In this document: in pieces, positions 50,101 to 62,100 of the stretch
How the letters are laid out: every line of letters begins with the position of its first letter
Position numbering within the stretch: the first letter of the stretch is position 1
NCBI GenBank assembly: GCA_026874595.1
Contig: CM049310.1
Span: 3,596,001 to 3,660,000 of the forward strand
Reading direction: 5' to 3'
Source of the DNA: Sipunculus nudus
Lineage: Eukaryota; Annelida; Sipuncula; Golfingiida; Sipunculidae
Length of the DNA stretch: 64,000 nucleotides
Position numbers and translations under genes: made by a program
Notes under the pieces: model-generated
The model's database searches: none
The model's input: the letters and a program-made list of their open reading frames with translations, nothing else
What the model was told of the DNA's origin: nothing

Positions 50101-53100
50101 AAGCCTCACACTTTGAGTCTGTAATGAGCATGAACACATATACACACACTCTACCTTATTATATATAACCAATATAATACTAGCGCCCCCCCCCCCTCCT
50201 CCCATATATTAGGATTGTTTTGGCTTGGCAGACTCTACTGAGCACCAGCCATCCCCCTACCCCTCATCCCTCAAAAGCTGTGTTGAGCATGAATGAACAC
50301 ACACACACCACCTTTCTTTATGTAACCAGCCATGCCCCCTTCATCCCTCGAGTGTTTGTATTGAGCATGAACCCACACACACATACACACACTCCACCTT
50401 ATTATATACAAGGAACCCATGGGTCCAGCTCTCAGCTGTTAATTATGATCATAAAATATGATTTGGAAGAAGTGGAAGACAAATGTTTGTTTTGTGTGGT
50501 AAAATATAAGCTGATTTATGAGGATGATGGCGTTTAACTCAAGTTATGTAAAGATTTGGATAACATCCTTGGAGAGGGAAGAGGGCTGATGTCTTTAAAT
50601 TATTTACATTTGGAAAAGGAGTGCTATTGTCACACAGGTTTTGACTTGGCCTAATAACTTTATCTACATTGCAGCAAAAGTATTTGAAAAAAATGTCCAC
50701 TATAAGTCATGTTAATTATCATGCTTTATACAAAGGAGATAACTGTAATACAATAATTACAGGTTACCTATACCCAAGAGTAGCACTAGCACAAATGATA
50801 AAAGAGTTTAACTATTTATTAAAAATAAATTGCAACTATTGGGCCAAACATAATTTTAATTAAAAAATACTAATAGTATCATCTGAAAAGATATTTTAAA
50901 ATAATATAATTGAAATGACTATAAAAAATAATATTATAAATGTATTCATAATACATTCATGGATACATTTTAAAGGTATTTGCACTTGCATTCAAAAACT
51001 TTCTTTTTACCTGTATTAGTATTTGTATTCATTTTGATGATGGAACTATTGAATATTTGTATTCATATTCAAATACAATTATAAAGTATTAACTCAATGT
51101 CTCTTATTTATACAATTTCAGTCAAATGGAACTATTGAGATTCCAGGATATACATATTTCACAAATTTAAATAATAATCAAAAGAACCTAGTTTTACTGC
51201 ACTAATTTATAGGGGCACAATCACCTATAAAGCATGTTGAGTAAATATGAAAAATAGCTTCTCCCATTTGAAATAAATTAAAAATATAAAATATTACCCT
51301 GCAACCGTTTGCTTACTCCTGCAAACGAATGTTAAAAAAAGTGGACAGGGCGCAATCCCAGGTGTAAACATAAACACAGCACGTGCATCACCGGGCCACA
51401 ATATGTGTCAAATCAGGAGATTCCCTGACTGACCAGATAAAAAATATGATACATGTTCCTGCTGGCTGAAACATCGCATATTCTGGCTCACAATCGGACT
51501 TCCGGTCATGGGTCCTTGTTAAGGTTAACATACACATGGACTGTGTTTACCAACTTGCAGAGCAATAACAAGGTGTTTAACAGCCGTATGCGAGGTACTG
51601 AGACTGTGTGCTTGGATGGATTTGCTGGTAAACTTTTCTATGAAGCAAAACTTTACTGCTAGTGTGAAACAGTAGGCAAAATATTGCTCCTGATTATGTC
51701 CCTTTAAAAAAAAACTATTATATTAACCTTTGTATACTGTCACATCACTGTCTACACACTAAACATAGCAAGACACTTATGACAACTAGAATACGGGTAG
51801 TCTACAAGTGACTATGTGTGTCCCCCAATACCAGAGTGGGATAGATGAAGTGAGGCATGGAATGAGTTGCAAGGGGAAATAGAGAGAGGTGTGTTGAATA
51901 TTAGCATCGACGTCTGCAGCCTGAATGTGAATGTAGGTGGCCCCATCTGCCACAAAATCGAGAAAGCTATCCAAGATGTATATACATGCAAAATATTAGG
52001 CAGATAAGTCAAACCAATGCCGAGATATGAGTGTTTTATCCCATGGCAGACAAACAGACGGTAGCTGTGCAAAAATGGTTGCAGGTGGCGCCACCAGTTT
52101 TGCATATGATAAAGAGCTATATGATCTATATACATGCAAAATTTCATGAGGATACATCACACAGGTCCTTAGATAAAAGCCTGGATGTCTGCAGCCTGAA
52201 CATAAAAGTAGGTTGCGCAACCTGCCACAAGATCGAGAAAGCTACCCAAGATGTATATACATGCAAAATTTTAGGCAGGTAAGTTTAACCACTGCCGAGA
52301 TATGAGTGATTTTATGCCATGGCAGACAAACAGATGAACGCTGTGCAAAAATGGTTGCAGGTGGGGCCATCAGTTTTGTGTATAATAAAAAGCTATGTGA
52401 GATCAATACACATGCAAAATTTCAGAAGGATACATATAAGCCTGGATATCTGCAGCCTGAATGGAATGTATGTGGTGCCACCTGTCATAACCTGAGTTGG
52501 GCATGTTAAATTTTATTAACTGAAACAAAGGAATCAGTACTATAAATTTTGATTATTTACCTAGTATCATGTAACAGCTGAAACAGCCACGAGTCTAAAT
52601 ATTGACATATTTAATGAACACATGTCTGAGTAATATTTAAAATTTTTGAGATATTTCAATTTTTGTTTAAATTTTGTAATAAATATAAACCAACAAATTA
52701 AAAACCTGGAAAAGACCTGGAAATTTTTATTAATTTTATATAATCAACTGCATCCTTGTCTATCATTGATTTGCTTCATATAATCCCTAATAGTAAATAA
52801 TTTTATTTAATTATTTATTTTACATTTTCATGATTGAAATGAAAAATACCCAATGGTGACTGCATGGTGTCATTTGGAATACATTTTTTCGGCCATCCAT
52901 GGAAGATCCATAAAACATCAGTAATTGCAAGGTAATTCCCTGTTACTCCTTAACCATGAAATTCCTTTTCTATCCATTTTTCTTAAAGCTGTTTTTATAA
53001 ACCAATATATTTTTTTTTAATTAATGTTTATTGTTATGTTTTTGACCATAACAACTACTGTAGGATATCCGGACGGAGGTTGGACAGTTAGATCCTGGTG

Positions 53101-56100
53101 AAGCCAACCAAGAGCTGGCTGGCTGCAGATTATGCCTCACTTCAAGCATACATGATTGGCCTGAAAGGTCAACAAGAGGACATATAGAGGGGTTTCAATA
53201 TAGCCTAGGTGTGACATGGTCTCATAAAAACTTTATTTAAAGCAACAGTTTTGGTCAATTCCTTTAAAATTTCAGAATTTATGTCAGCATGACATGAAAA
53301 TTGAATCAACAGTGCTTACAGGGGGGAAAATGTGCCATGGCCAGCACTGGGAAACATTTAAGGTACTGGTTTTGTATTTATGCAAATAACTTATAAAAAT
53401 TTGTAATATTCAGATCTAATTTTGGGTATACTATTGAATCTTGATTAAATGAAGTTATATCCCTGAAAAAGTCTCTACCTTCAGCAATATTTATGTTAAG
53501 TGAGTAAATATATTTCCTGATTTTTTACAAGGTACATTATGTACAGGCCCATTACTTCATCAAATTACATAATACTGACCTAATTTTTGGTATGTACATA
53601 GGAAATGTATAGAAGAATAAGCATTTTAAAAATGATCAAAAACAGAAACAGTGGTTTTGATATTAGGCAGTCTTGAACTGTAACAATGGGTTTTTAATGG
53701 AAAAAGGAGGTTTTTCCTTAATATCTTAAAGGAACAAAGTCCTAGTGACCCAATTTTAGGAATGGTAGGAGATTTTGGGGACATCTAACCATATGCAAAA
53801 TTTTGGATTCGTAGGTCCACGGTTTCAAAACATGCCCTGTTAAAGGCACTACGGTCGGACAACGGGCGAAGGACCATGACTATAGCTCAGATGACTTATA
53901 ATCATCTGAGCTAATAACAATTATAATACTAGCCCCCCTCCCCCTCCCCCTCCCCCCCCCAGCCTGACATTTTGAGTCTGTATTGGTAATGAACACATAC
54001 ACACATGCAGACTGTTTACTCAGTAGACAATGTCAGCAAAACCACATTCATAAAGTTATATAATGATAACAAGATATGCATGTCTGCAGATTTCTGTGTT
54101 TGTCATGACATGATTAGGTGGGTCAAGTAACAATACTAATGGCATCTAAGCACATACTACAGATTACTGCCATTCATGTTGGCATTCTGCTTTCTCTTTT
54201 TACAGCTAAGCATGCAAACCCATCATTAATTACAATCACCAAGTCCTCCGTAAACACCACTGCTCACACACATTATTTCCATGCTATATTTAGTATAGCA
54301 AAAACATTACAGGACTTTTTAATGATTAAACAGGCTACTCTACTATGCTTCTGGGTTTCTTTTTCCATTTTGATAAAAACTAAATAAGTGCTTTACATAA
54401 GATCATCAGTGTTACCAGTTCTACATTCAACCCAACCTGACATCAAATGTTAATATGCTACTTTAAAAAGAATTAAAAGAAAAAACCACAACTGGTGAGA
54501 ACTTGTTTAGGCATGGGTTTAGGTAAAAATTTACTAACATAAAAAGCTGTCACAAAATGCTTGAGATCTAAGAAATAATCCCTTCACCCAACCTCTTTTG
54601 GCCCCAGAACTCCACTGGCCAAATAATGAATGGGTGTGGTATGTCTGTGAGTAGATTGCAAGTAATCTGTTGTTTACACACACAGAAGCACCTCAGGAAC
54701 AGCTATGTCATGGCTCATACAAACACACTTGAAAATGACTAATGGCCGTTAACACTGCTTAACAACCATATCATTCATATAAAGGTTTAAGCATCTATTT
54801 TTAAAATGCTTTCACAGTGTGATAATAATGTGGCTAAGTCACCTAACATCATTAATTATTTGTCTTGTAAAGTATTAAAGCTGAAATGTTAAATCAATGA
54901 GACAAATTAAATCATCCTGAAATTAGATAAATGTTCAATTTGTCTTATACTGAATTTTAAATCTGGCAAATTTACTAAATGAAGAGTCAAGAAATTAACC
55001 AAGAAAACATAAACCAAGATCTAAGCAGGCTCAGGTGGCAAGATTAAATACACCTGGACTGTACGTTGGAAGAGAAGCAGGGTAAAACCGATTTAGATAT
55101 TGCCTTAAGTATATGATTGTTGAAGTAAAAGGAAAAATCTTTTATTCATTCAAGCATGGCTGAAACCTAATATAGTGAGGGAGACCCATGAGACAGACCT
55201 TCCAGGTAAAATAGAAGTCAACCCTAGCCATAATTTGCAGCCCCTCTCATATTAGATATGTAGAAGTAAATATGATTTTTTTTCAATCTGAAAATCAACT
55301 TAGCATGACCAAAACTTGGTCAGGTGAGGTAAAAAGCTAAAATATGTAATATGCCATGTAAATGTTAAGGTTATATAACAATTTTTTTTTTAAAGATTTT
55401 GCTTCACACATGATAAGTTGTATAATAGACAGATGGATATACAGTTGGAACCGCTCACCATAACCCCACTCTGCTGAATGAAATGAATCATGAAATCTCA
55501 CAAGACATGATTTAAACATTACATCACAAGTAACTTCTGTCACACAACAGTGCTGTGTTTTATGTGATGCAATCAAATAAGGCAACAACTCTGATTTATC
55601 AAGGTAAGATAATTAATAAAATCTTACATATTACAGGTTGGATATAACACACATTCTGTAACCTTTATTTTATCTCACACTATCATTTTATAGGTGTGAC
55701 AACGATGCCTCATCATTCGTTTATCATACATGAGGATAGAATGTAATGCTTAAAAAATGACCAAAACACAATGTTATATAATATGTAACCACTATTTTAT
55801 AAAGCAATATTATGATAGGTATGACTTGTATATCTCACAATGGTGGCTCAATATTGGGTACTTCTGGTCAATTCATTCCATGACTATCGTTACACTCTTC
55901 TGAACTGGAGATAAATAAAATCTTTAGTGGCTAGAGATGCAAAGATCGTGGCCTTCATAAATAAATCATTCACTGGTGATTCCAGTGATATGTTAATCGC
56001 CAGTTCTCCCAAGACATACAAAAGAATCACCTGTAAATCACAGCCAATCTCATGGTTATACTTATAGATACATCAGAGAAAGCTACCGTGCAGTACCGTG

Positions 56101-59100
56101 CTTATCCCAGGCTGTTAGGGGGTGGTTACAGGTACTCTTTGGTACATGAAGGTCAGGTCATGGACAACTGGGTCAAGCCAAGAGACAAATGGTGACGTGT
56201 TGGGGAGGCTGAACGGACAGCGTTCTCCCTGGTGGTTACTTGTCATAGTGATAGGGTAGATACATTGAATCAGATCTACTGAGAATGTCCCCGAGGCTTA
56301 CACTTCATTTTAGCATCAATGGTATCATTTAATGTTTGAAGTCCACTGTTAGCTAGGGCCATGTTCAGAAATTCTAAAGTGGACAGTGACAGAGCAGGGA
56401 TGTTGGGGATGGGTGGAGGGAACAACGGATAAAGTTAAGAGGAATTTTTTTACAACTTGAGACAAGAGATTAACAAAGAAAGAGAAAGTTAACACAGTCC
56501 AAGTGCAGTCTAAGGCACCAGCATTAAAAGTGAAAAGATCTCATTTGGAGACTTGTAAAAGAAAGGTTTTATACAAGGTTCATGTGCCCCTCAAACAATT
56601 TAGGTAAACAAAACCCCACTCCATCTTTGCCAAAGAAAAAAGAGAATTGTGAAGAAGTATTTATAAGTAATCCAGCTCAGAATAAAGAGTCAATGGAACT
56701 GTTGATGTAAAAGTGTGGGGTCCATGTCATGCACATGGTATTCCCAGACAATAAAGGCATACCCCTCTAAAATAGGCCCCCTTCTTCTGAAGCATATATT
56801 AACACCTAACAAGGCCAAGCCCACATAACCAAATTGTGGGAAACAATTTGTGTATTACATTAGAAGATAAGAAATGCTGTACTTCAAAAGTTATAGGGTT
56901 AACAAAAATCCTATGTTTTTTGCAGAAAAGCAGGGCCAATGTCACCAGACTTCAAACATGTTGGAGATCTGGTGGAAACAATCTGTGTCACATTTTAAGA
57001 CAAAAGATAAGGTACTTCAAAAGTTATGGGGTTCACAAAAAATCTTCAGATCTGAACTTCACTGTGAAGGTCACAGATTTTTAAACTCTTTTGACAACTT
57101 ATCATCTGACATCATTCATTTTGATTATCAGAAAGATATATCTATCCACTTCAAAAACAATATTTTTTTGTTTGTTTTTCACCAAATATGGAAATATTAA
57201 AAGTCAAGGCCACTCTCATAATAAAGATCATGACCCTAATTTACATAAACTTCATGCATGTGCATCATATGAAAGAAATCTGTCCATTAGTTTTTTACTT
57301 ATAATGCTCACAGTACTGTCAAGTGGCTATGATGGGGTATTAAAAACCGCTAAAATAAGAAAAGGATAATAGGTGGTGGTACATGACAATACTATCCAAG
57401 ATCTTCGGTCAACTTGATTTGGATCAATCCATGCAAGCTTTGAGATATTTAAGAATATGTGTGATATTGTCCCTGACTTTGTGTGGGGATACAATTAATT
57501 ACAATGCCTGCTGACTTCTTTAGTGATTAAGACTCTTACTCAACTATTCCCTTTATGTAAACAGTTGGAGAGCTTTCAGATAATTTGCACTCTTGTATAC
57601 AGAAAAAGTGAGGAAATCATCTGAGGCTCAATTAATAGTATCACTTGAAGTTCAGTTGCAGTGATTGATTCGGGAACTGGGAAAGGGGTGGCAGCGTTGA
57701 CAGTGGGTAGTGATGGGTTAAAATGGATCGTAACCTTACTTGAGTCTGAACTTTGGAAGTCAATGCACTTTGAAACAAAGTCCTGGATTCATACCAATTC
57801 AGAGAAATCACTGACAGGTTTGATAGAACACAGTGGAACATCCCAATTAAGGACAAACAGGTGGGCCCGAGGTTTTATTCCCAAACAGAGAAGCAACTAT
57901 ATTAGAAAGGCTATATGGACCCAAATTTACCTTCATATCATCACCTAATGTTTGTCAGAAAGCGATGCTCATAATATAGAGGTGTCTGTATTAAAAAGTT
58001 TAACTGGTTATAAATGCATTCACAGTGTACTTCTCACATTATCACTTTGTGTCTGTAATACAGGGGTGCCCATAAGAGGGAGGTGTCTGGCGAGGGGGTG
58101 GGGTGGGGGGGGGGGGCTTCCCTGTGTTTTGCGTAAGCCCTTAATGTTTCCCCCTGATGCCTAGACAACAGACCCATTCTAGTCTGTATACAGAGAACCT
58201 GAAAGCAGTTTTGAGAACTTCATAAGATTACACATATAATTTACAGCTGCAAGGCTAATTAAGGCATTATGTACTGATATTTAGTCTGAGGCATCACTGA
58301 GCAGTGCACACTTGGAGTTCAGATCTTGCTCAGGGTTTTCATATGAAAACACACCAGCCCTTGCTCAAAGCCCAAAAGGAACCATACTTAATTGTGAGCA
58401 TGCAGACAAGAACAAACAAATGCAAAAGATATGTTCAAAATAGTTTATTAATAATGTGAGTTGGAATGTGTCTAGCAAAGTACATTATAATATGCCCTTC
58501 ACCGTATCATTAAACTCCTTGTTTGTCTCAGACAACAATATATACAAAATATATAGATCTTCTAACAAACCATCTGAGATCTGTTCACCACTACAAAACA
58601 GGGAGGGAGGGATCTCTCTGTTCCCATGACTGGCTGGCAGAGTATGAGCACGAGTGATTATAATAATAAATTGAACAGTGAATGACAGTCCCGCTAAAAT
58701 GCAGTAAGTCCTACAGTATTGTGATGATGTGAACACATTTTCCGTGATAACCCGCTACCATAAAGATTGTATAAATACAAACTTATCAAACCAGCACCAT
58801 GCAAACCCCAGCTATGTATGGGGATAAACATAATATATATATATATATATATTTATATATATTCTAAACATATATATATATATATACCTATGTTACCTGT
58901 GGATTTATTACTGTGATTTTTAATGTTCTTGATTACACACTGAATCCAGCTGACTGGAAGAATTGTAGGAATGTATGATTTTATTTTAAATACAGTGAAT
59001 TGTCATTAAGTGTTGAGTTTTTTTGTGTGAAGAGGTTAATCATTAAGTTAATCACCTGTAATCTATAAACTTCTCATTTAAGTCTGTTGTTTGTGTTTTA

Positions 59101-59157
59101 TGCATGTACAGGATAACCCACACAAATAAAAGTAATAACCTTATTTGTAAATCCACA

Positions 59158-59198
<41 letters not shown>

Positions 59199-62100
59199 GC
59201 TGAACTACTACTTATCAAGACCTCTCAAGATCACTTATAAAAGGCCATAACATCTATACATCAGGTAAAGTGTTCTAATATCAAGCTGTAATAGGATTCC
59301 ACTTGTTATGCAAATATGCATAGATTATAAATAAATTATTATACCAAAATTATGTTGGCAGTATTTCTGTGGTGCATTGCCTTCTTAAATAATGAAAAAC
59401 AAATGCAATCCCAAACACCAGTTTTTGTATTTGCATGAATCATGTAAGTGAAATGCCACATAATAATAAAATATAATATTATATTGATTATAGCCACCAT
59501 AATGTTGAGCAGGTTTTATTTATGTTCTGTGTTGTATATGGACATTACACTATCTGCAATGCCTCATGTTTAGGTGAAAATCAAACTACAGCATAAGCAA
59601 GACCATACATTATAGAACATAAACCATTTGTAAATTTAAACGTTTTGTTTTGTTTGTAAATGTGTCACTATGCACATGAAATTGGCAGTGGAAACCATGT
59701 CAGTGCTGCATTAACATTCAAACTCACATTAACAAAACTTGTCAATCACATTTCGATGAAAGCTTCTGGTATTTAAAGATGCAACAGATCATCAAAATGA
59801 CTTTTAGCTTACTACAATTTACACACAGTTCACTATTTTTTGCAAGTGGCAGGTGCACAAAATGAGTTACAAGCTTGCCAAAAGCTGCTTGAGGAGAATC
59901 ACCAGTTTGGGACTCAAACTGGTTTTACATGGCCAGCAGGTGCACAATATATTATGATGTTCATGGTTTGAGATAGAAATCAGGGAAAGCTTGTGATTTT
60001 GTAAGCCATTGTCATACAAATGTATTATATCTTAAATCTGAACAGCCTTTCAACATAAAGTTTAGAGAAGTATATGCAGGTAATTTGTAAGCCACTGTGA
60101 TGCACACAATGATAATTCTTGACATGTCAAACACAGGATGCTTATCTGTAAGTATCAGCTAAAACTATTACCTGAGCTGTTTGACTTTCCCCTGGTTGAT
60201 ATCATCTTATCTGGTGTGGCTACATTTAACAGAGTACTTTACAAAGAGATTTCACAGTGGTTTAAAGAAATGGCCTCAACATTCATGACAAAGCCATGAA
60301 TGTTCAACAACTGCCCTTGACTGATTCTAATTTTGGATATACAAGCTACCAGAGCAGATGTATAAAAATAAGTTTGATATAATGTGAATTACATAACTTT
60401 GGAAGTGTCAAAAAATTTGAACCCTGGTTATATCATCACATGAATTTCACCATGGACATGTGTACTTCTGTTTAAAATCTTTGAAGTGCTGCACATGTAA
60501 CTTGGTCCAAATCCCACTGGTCAGAGACTAAAATCTGTATTTTAGATGCTGATTTAAGAGCCTTGTTTTATATTTGTGTGACTATGCATACATACACTTA
60601 AAAACGGCCTTTACTAATATAATCATGATATCAGTTCTATACACTAGATTCAGTATCAAAGCATGATGTGGCATCCCATTTAATTTATGTTCTTAGGAAA
60701 ATTATGTTAAAGCTTAACTCTACATATGCCATCAAAATATTCTGATGAACTGTAATGACTGTAATGTTATGGCTAGAACAGCATAGCACTTATTTAATTG
60801 TAATTCTGGCCCTGTGTGTAAGTAGCACCAGTACTGCACCACTGTTTAATATAATCTGGCCCTGGTTTAACAAAGCCTTGTATGTTAACATAGCCTTGTA
60901 TTTATTAACATAGCCTTACTTAACTACTAATCTATATTACCTACTCAGATTCTTAACTATATGCACTAGCTCAGATCTCAACTCCCAGTATTTATATAGT
61001 GGTCGCAATATTCCCATATACATAATTAAATAATAATTAAAGCACCATATATGTAACCATGTGTGTGTGTGTTAGAATGTCTAAACCCCACCTATCATGA
61101 AATCAACTACTCTTTCATCATGTGCAACCTACCAGGTTTAGCACTACAAATTCTGTACCATACAGAATCACTATACAATGGAACTATTGTTGGTTATTTT
61201 TCTTTTCAAACAGCACAGATTTATATCTAAAATTTATCTGCAATCTGCTGTCATTTGAAAAGAGAATAAATCTATATAAAATAAAATTCTCAATTGGGGA
61301 TCGGTTAATTTTCACACCACACACTTCATGATCAGACAAATATACTTTAAATCAACATATACCTCCCTTAAACAAAATGAAGTATTTAAACATTGTGTTA
61401 TGCAGATTACCATAAGTTATCACCTTTAAACAAGGTACTGTTACAGTCAGATCTAACTGATGTCAGCATTGTACCTTTTAAGTGGGATATATCAGCATAA
61501 CACCACAATGATCACTACATCATCTCACAGCCACTTAACAGACATGGGGTAATAGTAATAGTAATAGAACATCTGTAATAGACCCCATGTCTGCCACTTA
61601 ATCTGTCACTTTCTTCAGTGTCCATCACGTGGTACATTAAATAATTAAACCATTGTAAATCATTATTTATAACAATTCTTTGAACAATTCATCAATGCCA
61701 CAAAAATATCTTAACTTTCATATAATTACACCGGGTGACATATTTTGTGATTTTCAAGAATTAAGGATTAATGCTGTTTACCCTGGGTATGTATAAAGCC
61801 ATGTATAATTGCTGTAGTGAGACTGTGAAGGCTTGAAGCCTACAACATGGATAAGCATAAAGTCTACCCATACCAGTATGTATTTACATGCTGTTAGTGC
61901 AGTGCAATAGTCTAAGTCAGCATACTGCAAGTGATTGCAGTGCATCTGTGAGGACTGCCTGCAGTGTAACAGTGAGGACACTGCAAGTGCATGTAATGTG
62001 ACCCTAAGGTCACTGCCATTGCATGCAGTGTAACATTAGGGAAACTGCACATGGATGCAGTTCAGCAATTAAGATACTGTAACATCCCCACCAGTTATAA

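Noticed and set aside
51300-51660. Possible promoter for a second Dve gene (CCGGAAGT on the minus strand, CpG-richer)
   Set aside because: No coding exon with compatible phase follows it, and the 69-codon plus-strand frame there is unrecognised; evidence too thin.
57661-57948. 95-codon plus-strand frame
   Set aside because: Begins at GTG, has no recognised similarity and no clear splice signals; it could be repeat-derived.
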